NCBI GenBank assembly: GCA_036000965.1
Contig: DASYUT010000118.1
Coordinates: 1-48,862, forward strand
Direction: 5' to 3'
Length of the DNA: 48,862 bases
Origin: Actinomycetes bacterium
Lineage (GTDB): Bacteria; Actinomycetota; CALGFH01
In this document: positions 15,493-23,113 of the stretch, in pieces
Layout of the letters: each line of letters starts with the position of its first letter
How positions within the stretch are numbered: position 1 is the stretch's first letter
Program-made: the position numbers and the translations under genes
The notes under the pieces: model-generated
What the model saw: the letters and a program-made list of their open reading frames with translations, nothing else
Told to the model about the DNA's origin: nothing
Databases searched by the model: none

Positions 15493-16301
15493 CCGGTGCC
15501 GTCGAGCGGTGGAGCGAGCGGGTCACCCGGATCCTCGCCCCCAACCCGTCGCCGATGACGCTCGAGGGAACCAACACCTACGTCGTGAGCGAGCCGGACG
15601 CCGGAGAGGTAGTGGTGATCGACCCTGGCCCGCCCGATGCCCACCACGCGCAGCGGGTGCTGCGGGCGTGCGAGGGCCGCCTGGTCGAGCTCGTGCTGCT
15701 CACCCACACCCACGTCGACCACGCCGAGGGGGCCCGGGCGTTCGCCGAGCGGGCCGGCGCCCCGCTGGCCGCGCTCGCCCCGGCCTGGTCGACGCCTCGC
15801 GCCCCAGCCCTGGTCGCTGGCCGGCCGCTGGCCGCTGGGAGCTTGGGCCTGGTACCAGTACCGACTCCCGGCCACGCCCCGGACCACTGCTGCTACCTGC
15901 TCGGCACCGAGCAGGCGATGTTCACCGGCGACCACGTGCTCGGCCGCGGGTCCACCGTGGTCGACTGGCCGGAGGGGGACATGAGCGACTACCTGCGCTC
16001 GCTGTCCATCCTGCTCGACTACGACCTGGAGCGGCTCTACCCGGGGCACGGGCCACTGGTGCCCGACGCCGCCAGCAAGATCGACGAGTACATCGCCCAC
16101 CGGCGCGCGCGCGAGCGCCAGGTCCTGGCCGCGCTCGCCGCGGGCGACCGGACCCCGGCCGAGATCGTCGCCCGGGTCTACGCCGAGGTCGAGCCCGTGC
16201 TCCACCCGGCCGCCGAGCGCTCGGTCCGGGCCCACCTGGCCAAGCTCGTCCGCGAGGGCCGCGCCCTGGCTGACGGCGACCGCTTCGCCCGCGCCCCCTG
16301 A
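15489..16301 (+). CDS. Metallo-beta-lactamase-fold hydrolase (LACTB2-like)
   Basis: This 270-residue protein carries the metal-binding HxHxDH motif THTHVDHAEG (H73, H75, D77, H78), the PTPGHAPDHCCYLL histidine, FTGDHVLGRGSTVV with its aspartate, and LYPGHGP near residue 185. After the MBL core a winged-helix-like C-terminal segment (AEIVARVYAEVEPVLHPAAERSVRAHLAKLVREG) is typical of the LACTB2 family, which includes endoribonucleases. The GTG start overlaps the NUDIX stop by 4 bp, so the two are translationally coupled. The equivalent in M. tuberculosis is the Rv3677c neighbourhood. Confidence 0.9.
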   Translation: MTGAVERWSERVTRILAPNPSPMTLEGTNTYVVSEPDAGEVVVIDPGPPDAHHAQRVLRACEGRLVELVLLTHTHVDHAEGARAFAERAGAPLAALAPAWSTPRAPALVAGRPLAAGSLGLVPVPTPGHAPDHCCYLLGTEQAMFTGDHVLGRGSTVVDWPEGDMSDYLRSLSILLDYDLERLYPGHGPLVPDAASKIDEYIAHRRARERQVLAALAAGDRTPAEIVARVYAEVEPVLHPAAERSVRAHLAKLVREGRALADGDRFARAP

Positions 16302-16328
16302 GCGTGCATGTCCCGCGGTCGCACATCC

Positions 16329-16672
16329 ACCGGTAGTCCTCGTTCGATGTGGGGGGAGCTCGCTCTGGCGGCGACCGTCGCCCTTGGTCTGCGCGCAGCG
16401 GCGTGTCCTGACCGGCAGTCCTCGGTCGATGTGGGGGGAGCTCGCTCCCCCCACGGCCCCCCAAGAGCGCCTGTGCCAGCTTCCCGGGGAGCCGCGGGTG
16501 CACCAGGACACGCTCCCCCCACGGCCCCCCAAGAGCGCCTGTGCCAGCTTCCCGGGGAGCCGCGGGTGCACCAGGACACGCTCCCCCCACGGCCCCCCAA
16601 GAGCGCCGGTGCCATGGTCGGGTGGATCCCACCGCCACCGGCCCCCCAACAGCGCCGGTGCCACAGCCGGGC
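16329..16672. repeat. Mosaic intergenic repeat island, copy B (most complete)
   Basis: Two 82-bp modules are marked by ATGTGGGGGGAGCTCGC at 16347 and 16429. Then come exact 68-bp modules (GCTCCCCCCACGGCCCC at 16444, 16512 and 16580) containing CTTCCCGGGGAGCCGCGGG and GTGCACCAGGACAC, and a diverged short module to about 16672. A GTGGGGGGAGC / GCTCCCCCCAC hairpin sits at 16430-16454, and GGCGACCGTCGCC forms a second one. It occupies the gap between the MBL gene and the coiled-coil hydrolase gene. The ATG-led frame runs uninterrupted into the downstream gene. Confidence 0.88.
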
Positions 16673-16752
16673 GGACCGGCCGGCGCCACGCGGGCTGCCA
16701 GGGGCTTCATAGCCAATTTGCAGTAGACCACCTCTCCTCGTTTAAGGTAGTC

Positions 16753-16787
16753 GCCCTGCGCTTCGGTCCCCCAACCGAGCGCAGGGC
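16753..16787 (+). promoter_or_regulatory. Hairpin in the 5' region of the coiled-coil hydrolase gene
   Basis: GCCCTGCGCTTCGGT (16753-16767) pairs with ACCGAGCGCAGGGC (16774-16787) with one bulged T and a 6-nt loop. It lies 28 bases before the TTG start and downstream of an AT-richer segment (CGTTTAAGGTAG). Cell-wall hydrolase genes in actinobacteria are often riboswitch-controlled, but I could not match this to a known class. Confidence 0.45.
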
Positions 16788-16815
16788 AACCGACCCCCCA
16801 GCCAGGGAGGCGCTC

Positions 16816-17886
16816 TTGCCCGTCCGCGCCCGCACCCTCGCCCTGCTGATCGCGCTGCTCGCGGTCGCATCCCTGCTCGCCCTGGCCGCCGCGGCCGACG
16901 ACAAGCGGACCGACCTGTCCCAGACCCAGCGGGAGCTCGGCCGGGTCGAAGCCGTGCTGCGTGACGCCCGCGCCGACTCGGCGGCGGTCGCCTCGGCGCT
17001 GGCCGAGGCGGACCGGTCCGTGGCCGGGGCCAGGGGCCGGCTGGATGTGGCCAGGGAGCGCCTGGCAGCGGCACGCCAGAGCAGCGTGCAGGCGGCCAGG
17101 TTCGCGGCCAGGGTAGAGGCCGAGCTGGCCGACCTCCGGGCCGGGCTGGCCGAGCGGGCTCGCGGCGCCTACATGACCGGCGGCTCGGGCGACCTCGCCG
17201 TGCTGGTCGACCCCGACCACCTGCCTGAGCTGCTGGACCGGGCCACAACCCTCGACTACATCGCCCAGTCGGGCAGTGACGCGCTCAGCCGCCTGCGAGG
17301 GGTGCAGCGGCAGTCCGAGGAGCTGCACGAGCGGGCGCTCCAGGTGGAGCGGGCGCGCCGAGCGGCTGGTGAGGCGGTGGCCAGGGAGGTCGCCGACCTG
17401 GAGCGGGTCCAGGCGGTGCGCGCCCGCGCCAAGCAGGCGCTGGACGGCAGGATCGCCTGGCTGGCGGGCCAGGCCGTCGCCCTGCGCTCCCGCTCGGCCG
17501 AGCTGCGGCGCCTGATCCGGCAGGAGGAGGCGGAGCGGGCACGCCAGGCGGCCGAGCGGCGGGCTGGCGGCACCCAGCGATCTGAGGTCCGGGAGCAGCC
17601 GGTGGGACGGGGTCCGGGGGGCCGCTGCGACCTGTCGGGCACCTCGGCGGCCGAGCGCTGGATCATCATGCACGAGTCCGGCGGCGACCCGACGGCCGAC
17701 AACCCCACCTCGACCGCGTTCGGTCTCGGCCAGCTCCTGCTCGGCAACCGTATCCTCTACCTGGGCGTCGACTACGCCACCACCGACTGCGGCAAGCAGC
17801 TCAAGGCCTTCCGCAGCTACGTCCGCGACCGCTACGGCACCGCCGAGGCAGCCAAGGCCTTCTGGCAGTCCCACGGCTGGTACTGA
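16816..17886 (+). CDS. Exported coiled-coil protein with C-terminal lytic transglycosylase-like domain
   Basis: The TTG start at 16816, with AGGGAGG about 7 bases upstream, gives 356 residues. A signal peptide (RTLALLIALLAVASLLALAAAAD) is followed by about 200 residues of heptad-rich coiled coil of the RipA/CwlO N-terminal type. A short linker leads to a C-terminal domain with AERWIIMHESGGDPTADNP, TAFGLGQLLLGNR and AAKAFWQSHGWY, typical of lysozyme-like (aggregation-promoting-factor/SLT) catalytic domains; E in HESGG is the likely catalytic acid. It should cut peptidoglycan, with the coiled coil controlling activity. The frame stays open upstream through repeat island B, but the RBS and signal peptide fix the start. 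Confidence 0.85.
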   Translation: MPVRARTLALLIALLAVASLLALAAAADDKRTDLSQTQRELGRVEAVLRDARADSAAVASALAEADRSVAGARGRLDVARERLAAARQSSVQAARFAARVEAELADLRAGLAERARGAYMTGGSGDLAVLVDPDHLPELLDRATTLDYIAQSGSDALSRLRGVQRQSEELHERALQVERARRAAGEAVAREVADLERVQAVRARAKQALDGRIAWLAGQAVALRSRSAELRRLIRQEEAERARQAAERRAGGTQRSEVREQPVGRGPGGRCDLSGTSAAERWIIMHESGGDPTADNPTSTAFGLGQLLLGNRILYLGVDYATTDCGKQLKAFRSYVRDRYGTAEAAKAFWQSHGWY

Positions 17887-17900
17887 GCGCGGTCCGTATC

Positions 17901-18096
17901 GCCTCCAGCGTGCGAGGCCCCCATGGCCTGCAGCGCGTGAGGCCCCACAGCCTGCAACGTGCGAGGCCCACTCGCCCGCACGTCCGAGGCGCCGCTGCCT
18001 GCAGCGCGTGAGGCTGGCGCTGCCTGCAGCGCGTGAGGCCCGCGCTGCCTGAAGCGCGTGAGGCCCGCGCCGCCTGAAGCGCGCCAGGCTCGAGCT
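17901..18096. repeat. Eight-copy 24/25-bp tandem repeat array
   Basis: Units follow the pattern GCCTGCAGCGCGTGAGGCCC plus 4-5 bases, recurring at about 17901, 17926, 17950, 17974, 17997, 18022, 18047 and 18072. The last four are evenly spaced by 25 bp. Three units contain CTGCAG (17928, 17999, 18024); others have point changes (CTGCAA, CTGAAG, CTCCAG). The array fills the gap between two convergent genes and shows no coding signal. Confidence 0.85.
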
Positions 18097-18133
18097 CCCA
18101 TGGCGAACCGGCAGATAATGACCCGGTCGCAGC

Positions 18134-19306
18134 TCATGGCGCCCTGGTGATCAGGGCCTCGGCGTAGAGGGCCGCATAGGTGCGGGCCGCGGCCTGCCGG
18201 CCGAACCGGGCGACGGCCGCTCTGCGGGCGGCCACGGCCAGGCCGGCGGCCGCCAGCGGATCGGCGAGCACGCCCTCCAGGGCGCGGGCCAGGGCAGTCG
18301 GGTCCCCGGGCGGGAAGGTCCGGCCGGTCTGGCCGTCGCGGACGACGTCGAGCAGGCCGCCGGAGGCCGCCGCGATCACCGGGGCGCCGGCGAGCTGCCC
18401 CTCGACCGCCACCAGACCGAGGCCCTCGTCCCGACCTGGCACGATTAGCGCGGCCGCTCGCCGGTAGCGGTCAGCGAGCTCCCGCTGGGGCAGATGCGCC
18501 TCCCAGGTGACCCGTGCGGCCACGCCCAGGTCGGCGGCCAAGCGCCGGAGCCTGGCCTGGGCCGGCCCGCTGCCCACCACCCGGAGCGACCGGCCGGCGG
18601 CGGGACCGTCCATCCGGGCCAGGGCGCGCAAAGCGGTGTCGAGATCCTTCTGCTCGTCCAGCCGACCCACGAACAGGAGCTCGGTGCGGGCCTGGTCGCC
18701 CGGGGTGAACATGGTGTCGTCGACTGGCATGGGCGCCACCCGGATGCGGTCGGCGACGTCGGGAGCGAAGCCGGCCGCGGTGTCGGCCAGCCAGGTCGAC
18801 ACCGCGGTGACCACCGCCGACGCGCGCAGGACCCTGGCGCAGGCGGCCCTGGCCGCGGGGCGGGAGCGGGCGAGCCGGACGTCGGTCCCGTGCAGGGTCG
18901 TGACCAGCGGTCGCCGGCGCGAGGCGAGGGCCTGCAGGCCGCCTGGAAACCACCAGTGGGCGTGCACCAGGTCGGCGGCGCCACCGGCCCGGCGCACGGC
19001 CAGTGCGCCGGCCCCGACCAGCCCCGCCAGCGCGAGCGCGCCGCCCGGGCTGGCCGCCCGGGTGTGCATGGTCCCGGCATAGGCGAGGGTCTCGGCCCGC
19101 CGCGGGGCGTAGCGGTAGCGGCGCACGGCGATGCCGGCCAGGCGCTCCCTGGCGGCCAGCCCGGGCCCCGACGGGGCCACCGCCTGTACCTCGACGCCGT
19201 CTTCGGCCAGCGCGGTGGCCAGCCCGAGCAGGAAGTGCCCAGCCATGTCCTGCTCGGAGCGGGGGAAGGCATGGGCCACGAAGACGGCCCGGGTTGGCCC
19301 GGTCAT
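18134..19306 (-). CDS. Glycosyltransferase family 4 protein
   Basis: This 390-residue GT-B enzyme has an N-terminal Rossmann domain with a glycine/hydrophobic pocket (GPTRAVFVAHAFPRSEQDMAGHFLLGLA), HAHWWFPGG and LHGTDVRLARS. The C-terminal domain shows LLFVGRLDEQKDL, RVVGSGPAQARLR and the retaining-enzyme motif VPGRDEGLGLVAVEGQLAGAPVIA (the ExFGLxxxE-like motif). It probably adds a sugar from a nucleotide donor to a cell-envelope glycan or lipid; the acceptor is unknown. ATG 19306 is chosen because family sequence starts there; the frame extends to 19378 without homology. No other sugar gene is adjacent. Confidence 0.88.
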   Translation of the reverse strand: MTGPTRAVFVAHAFPRSEQDMAGHFLLGLATALAEDGVEVQAVAPSGPGLAARERLAGIAVRRYRYAPRRAETLAYAGTMHTRAASPGGALALAGLVGAGALAVRRAGGAADLVHAHWWFPGGLQALASRRRPLVTTLHGTDVRLARSRPAARAACARVLRASAVVTAVSTWLADTAAGFAPDVADRIRVAPMPVDDTMFTPGDQARTELLFVGRLDEQKDLDTALRALARMDGPAAGRSLRVVGSGPAQARLRRLAADLGVAARVTWEAHLPQRELADRYRRAAALIVPGRDEGLGLVAVEGQLAGAPVIAAASGGLLDVVRDGQTGRTFPPGDPTALARALEGVLADPLAAAGLAVAARRAAVARFGRQAAARTYAALYAEALITRAP

Positions 19307-19393
19307 GGGCGCGATGTTCGTACGGGCCCGCGGCGCGGGCAAGCCACACGGGCGGTGCCGGGCCGGTCTTGAGCTCATTCAGGAGTACCGGGC

Positions 19394-21037
19394 CTACTCG
19401 CGCGCGGCCTGGCGCAGGTCGGCCAGGCGGACCAGCAGCTCCGACCGGGCCGTCTCCAGCTCGGCGAGCGGGGCGTCCATCGCCTGGTCGACCTCGCGGG
19501 CGACGGCCCGGTCGAGGTCGCGGGTGAGCCGGTCGGCCCACTTCCGGCCCTGCCGGCGGGCGCTGGCGTGAAGCAGCCGGGCCAGCAGCCAGCCGCCGGC
19601 CAGGCTGCCGACCACCAGCAGCAGCGGCACCGGGACGTTGCGGAAGGTGGGCAGGTCGGGCAGGTCGGCCCGGGCCCGGCCGGCCAGGTACAGGGTCGCA
19701 TACCACAGCACGCCGGTCAGGAACGCCGCGGTGGCGAGCGTCTGCACCACCCCGACCAGCGGCCACAGCCAGGAGTGGGGCGGGCGGGCGTGCTCGACCC
19801 CGGCCCTGGCGACCGCTTCGTCCACCGCGTCGCCGAGGCGCTCCTCCAGCCGGTCGGGCTTGGCCAGGGCCATGACGTCGGCTCGCAGGCCGGGCGGCGC
19901 CGCCACCGCCGCCTGGCGCAGCAGGTCGTGGACAGGGTTGACGGTCCGGCTGAGCGAGGCGCGTCCCCGCCAGCCGCGTGCGTAGGCGACCGGGTCGATG
20001 GACCGCGCCGACGCCGCACCCGCCTCCCTGCCCCCGCGCAGCCGGGCGATGCCGGCCATGGCCCGCCCGACCGGACCGGCGCCGCTGGCCTGCGCCTCGG
20101 TCCGGGTGCGGCGCTGGCAGGCTCGGCGCACCCCGGCCACGTCGACCGCGCCCCGGGCCGCCGCGACCGCCCGCTGGTGCGCCGCGTCGCGGGTCCGCTC
20201 GTCGACCAGCGGCCGGTTGGCGCCCTCGCCGTCCAGGCCGGCCCGCCGGCCGAGCTCGGCACCGGCCGCCGTGCAGTCGGCCGCCACCCGGTCGGCAACG
20301 ATCGACTTGGCCTGCATGCGCGCTGACAGCCAGGTGCGCAGGGCGTCCAGCTCGCCGGTGCCGGCGCCGTTCGGCGGCGTGGCCGAGACCGCGAACACCG
20401 GGCGGCCGGTGATGCCGTCTTCGGCCAGCGTGCGCCGGACGTCGGCGACCAGCTCGGCCACGGCGCCGGGGCCGCCGATGACGTCCTGCCGGTTGACCAC
20501 GAACACCGCCCGCTCGGCGTGGTGGGCGAGCGGGCGCAGGTAGTCCTCGTGCAGCACGCGGTCGTTGTACTTCTCCGGGTCGAGCACCCAGCAGACCGCA
20601 TCGACCCTGGGGAGCACCTCGTCGACCCGGGCCCGGTGGGCGCGCTCGACCGAATCGTAGTCGGGCAGGTCGAGCAGGCAGAGGTCGGCGAACGAGGGGT
20701 CGTGGTGGCTCACCACCCGCTCGACCCCCACCCAGCGCAGGAGCGGCCCGAGCTCACCCGCGGCGTCGGCGGGCACCCAGGCGACCGGCTCGTCGGTCAC
20801 CGGGCGGACCGGCCCCGGCCGGCTCACCTCGTGCCCGGCCAGCGCGTTCAGCAGGCTCGACTTGCCCGCCCCGGTCCCGCCGGCCAGTGCCAGCACGAAC
20901 GCGGTGCCCGGGAACCCGAGCCGGGTCCGGGCCGACTCGACCACCTGCCTGGCCCCGCTCGCGTCCAGCCCGAGCCGCTCGGCTGCCTCGGCGACCCGCT
21001 CCAGCGCCACCAGGCACTGCCCGAGGTCCCTGGTCAC
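19394..21037 (-). CDS. Dynamin-like/YfjP-type membrane GTPase (second of pair)
   Basis: This 547-residue protein has the G1 motif ALAGGTGAGKSSLLNAL, G3 LLDLPDYDSVERAH, and G4-like VVNRQDVIGG near residue 180. The C-terminal half is helical with two hydrophobic segments (PLVGVVQTLATAAFLTGVLWYATLYLAG; VPLLLVVGSLAGGWLLARLL), so it is a membrane-attached dynamin-superfamily or YfjP-like GTPase. GTG 21037 overlaps the stop of the upstream GTPase by 4 bp. The longer frame to 21667 is the shadow of that gene. Paired GTPases of this kind occur in many actinobacteria and the Streptomyces DynA/DynB pair acts in septation; such a role here is inference. Confidence 0.82.
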   Translation of the reverse strand: MTRDLGQCLVALERVAEAAERLGLDASGARQVVESARTRLGFPGTAFVLALAGGTGAGKSSLLNALAGHEVSRPGPVRPVTDEPVAWVPADAAGELGPLLRWVGVERVVSHHDPSFADLCLLDLPDYDSVERAHRARVDEVLPRVDAVCWVLDPEKYNDRVLHEDYLRPLAHHAERAVFVVNRQDVIGGPGAVAELVADVRRTLAEDGITGRPVFAVSATPPNGAGTGELDALRTWLSARMQAKSIVADRVAADCTAAGAELGRRAGLDGEGANRPLVDERTRDAAHQRAVAAARGAVDVAGVRRACQRRTRTEAQASGAGPVGRAMAGIARLRGGREAGAASARSIDPVAYARGWRGRASLSRTVNPVHDLLRQAAVAAPPGLRADVMALAKPDRLEERLGDAVDEAVARAGVEHARPPHSWLWPLVGVVQTLATAAFLTGVLWYATLYLAGRARADLPDLPTFRNVPVPLLLVVGSLAGGWLLARLLHASARRQGRKWADRLTRDLDRAVAREVDQAMDAPLAELETARSELLVRLADLRQAARE

Positions 21038-22887
21038 CTGGGCTCCCGCCGTCCCTCGGCCGGGCGCCCCTCGGCCGGGCGCCCCTCGGCCCGGTGCCCC
21101 TTGGCCTGGTGCCCCTCGGCCCGGTCGCCGGCGTCCGGGACGCCCAGCTCGGCCAGGAGGCGCTCGGCTTCGACCACGACGAGGGCAGCCGCGGCGCGGA
21201 GGTCGTTCGGGCCGGCGACGAGCTGCGGCTCCAGCAGGTCGAGGAAGCGCCGGGCGTCGGTGTCCAGGGCGCTGCGCAGCGTCGAGCGCAGGTCGCGCTC
21301 GGCCCCCCTGACGATGTCGGCCACGGCCGCCTCGCCAATCAGGGCCTCGAGCAGCTTCTGGTTCACGACCGCGGTGCCTCCGGCGATGGCCAGCTCGCCG
21401 CCGGTGAGCCCGGCGCTGTGGGCGAAGACCGCCAGCATGGCGATCACGCCGATCGCGTTGACTCCGAGGGAGGTGGCGAACGCGAACGCGCGCCGGTTCT
21501 GGCCGCGCTCCTCGACCACTGTAGTCAGGCGGCCGAGCCAGGCGGCCAGCAGCTCGCGAGCCTGAGCCTCGAGCCCCTCGCCGTGGCCCCAGAGGTCGGG
21601 CCGGTCCGCGAGCAGCAGCGACCCCGCCGACCCGCCCGCAAAGGTACCGGCGGGCGCGGCGGCCCACTCGGCGGCGGCGTGGCCCGCGGCCGCGTCGGCG
21701 TGCCGCACCAGCGCCGCCACCAGCTCCTCGAACGCCTGCTCCTTGGCCTGCCTGAGCGGCCCCTCGGTCGCCCCGGGGGCCTGGAACCGGCGGGCGAACC
21801 AGGATCGGACCCGCCCGACGCCGCTCGAGAGCCAGCGCGACACGTCGCCGAGGCCCACGAACTCCTGCCAGGCGCGCATCACCTCGCCGCGCAGGAAGTC
21901 CCCGCCAGCCAGGCGGTCGTTGAGCTTGCCCGCCTCCTCGGCGTAGGCGCGCGTCACCGGGCTGCGCAGGGCCGCGGCCCGCTGCTCGTCGAGCTCGAGG
22001 TCGCGCGCGACCTGCTCGACCGACGCGGGCAGGCCGGTCAGGGCGCCCCGCAGGGCGGTCGCCTTGACCGCCGCCAGGGCCTGGGTGTCGCGGCCGAGCT
22101 CGACCAGGGCCTGGCGCACCGGCTCGACCGCAGCCGCGGTGAGCCCGTCGGTGCCCTCGTCCCGGGCGCCCTCCTCGACCCCGAGGAACGGCAGCTCGCC
22201 GTCCGGGCCGGCCTGGCCCAGGCCGGCCTCCTCGAACCGGCGGCGGGAGTCGGCCATCACCGCCGCGCGGTCCGGCTCGTTCCTGGGCAGGCGGTTCACG
22301 ACCACCATGAGCGGCACCCCGCGGGCCTGGGCCCGGTGCAGGAACTCCCAGGGGACGAGGTCGGCGTAGCGCTGGGCGGTGGTGATGAACAGGCAGACGT
22401 CGGCGGCCTGGAGCAGCTCGTCGGCGGTCATCCGGTTGGCCGCCTCCACCGAGTCGAGGTCGGGGGCGTCGACCAGCGCGATCTCCGGGAAGGCGCCGCT
22501 GTGGACCGCGAGCTCCAGGCGGTCGGCGTCGGCCAGAGCGGCGAGCACCTTGCCGCCCATGAACGCGTCGACCTGGCCGGGCGCTAGCAGCACGACCGGC
22601 CGCATGGTGGTGGGCCGGACCACCCCGCTCGGGCTGACCGGGTGGCGGGCGAGCCCGTTCAGCAGCGAGGACTTCCCGGCCCCGGTCGAGCCGAGCACCA
22701 CCACCACCAAGGGCGCTTCGAGGTCGTGGACGCGCGGCAGGAGGTAATGGTCGAGGTGCCAGACGAGCCGGCGGCGGCGCTCGACGAAGCCGTCGTCCGG
22801 GCCGGGCGCGCGCAGGCTGGCCGCGGCCAGCCCGTCGCCGAGCCCGGCCAGGGCGCGCTGCAAGGCGAAGGTGTCGACGGTCGGCAT
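21034..22887 (-). CDS. Dynamin-like GTPase (first of pair)
   Basis: This 617-residue protein starts MPTVDTFALQRALAGLGDGL with GGAAGGG upstream. G1 is VVLGSTGAGKSSLLNGLARHP, the switch region is VVRPTTMRPV, G3 is ALVDAPDLDSVEAAN and the G4-like motif is VVVNRLPRNEPD. A large helical C-terminal region contains a hydrophobic hairpin (ALIGE-proximal IGVIAMLAVFAHSAGLTGGELAIAG), suited to membrane insertion. It ends in five 5-residue AEGRP-type repeats encoded by a 15-bp tandem repeat. The 4-bp overlap with the second GTPase gene implies a stoichiometric partnership, as in two-subunit bacterial dynamins. Confidence 0.82.
   Translation of the reverse strand: MPTVDTFALQRALAGLGDGLAAASLRAPGPDDGFVERRRRLVWHLDHYLLPRVHDLEAPLVVVVLGSTGAGKSSLLNGLARHPVSPSGVVRPTTMRPVVLLAPGQVDAFMGGKVLAALADADRLELAVHSGAFPEIALVDAPDLDSVEAANRMTADELLQAADVCLFITTAQRYADLVPWEFLHRAQARGVPLMVVVNRLPRNEPDRAAVMADSRRRFEEAGLGQAGPDGELPFLGVEEGARDEGTDGLTAAAVEPVRQALVELGRDTQALAAVKATALRGALTGLPASVEQVARDLELDEQRAAALRSPVTRAYAEEAGKLNDRLAGGDFLRGEVMRAWQEFVGLGDVSRWLSSGVGRVRSWFARRFQAPGATEGPLRQAKEQAFEELVAALVRHADAAAGHAAAEWAAAPAGTFAGGSAGSLLLADRPDLWGHGEGLEAQARELLAAWLGRLTTVVEERGQNRRAFAFATSLGVNAIGVIAMLAVFAHSAGLTGGELAIAGGTAVVNQKLLEALIGEAAVADIVRGAERDLRSTLRSALDTDARRFLDLLEPQLVAGPNDLRAAAALVVVEAERLLAELGVPDAGDRAEGHQAKGHRAEGRPAEGRPAEGRREPR
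21050..21125 (-). repeat. 15-bp tandem repeats in the 3' end of the first GTPase gene
   Basis: Five units of a CCCTCGGCCGGGCGC-like 15-mer encode AEGHQ-AKGHR-AEGRP-AEGRP-AEGRR just before the stop. The repeats are in frame, basic and hydrophilic, so they form a variable C-terminal tail. Confidence 0.75.
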
Positions 22888-23113
22888 CGTGCCCTTCCCA
22901 CTACCCACTGGAAGCGCCGCCGACGCAGCGCTCCAGCCAGCCCGTTGCCGAGGCTCAACGTAGGGTCGCGGGGCTTGCCGCTGTTGTCCAGCGATACCAG
23001 CAGGAGCGGTTCGGGCAGCGTGCGCATGTCGTCTTCCTCCAGTAGCGATCCCGCTCCCCTCGCAGCGCTCGCCGATCGCGCGATCGGAGGGCCGGGCATG
23101 GTCGAATGGGGCG
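22888..23113. other. Divergent region between GTPase pair and DUF3472-like gene, with 16-bp palindrome
   Basis: CCGATCGCGCGATCGG at 23072-23087 is a perfect 16-bp palindrome 27 bases before the DUF3472-like start, a good operator candidate. On the minus strand an ATG at 23027 has a strong GGAGGAAG site and opens a frame MRTLPEPLLLVSLDNSGKP... that overlaps the GTPase start in another frame. It may be a leader peptide, but its later part is only GTPase shadow, so I do not call a gene. Confidence 0.4.

Noticed and set aside
16753-16815. ydaO-type (c-di-AMP) riboswitch before the cell-wall hydrolase
   Set aside because: Expected conserved loops and the paired core were not found; only one simple hairpin is visible.
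17901-18096. CRISPR array
   Set aside because: The 24/25-bp units are contiguous with no unique spacers, and no cas gene is present.
22659-23027. 122-residue minus-strand gene starting at the strong RBS at 23027
   Set aside because: After about 45 codons it is only an out-of-frame shadow of the GTPase gene; kept as a possible leader in the findings.
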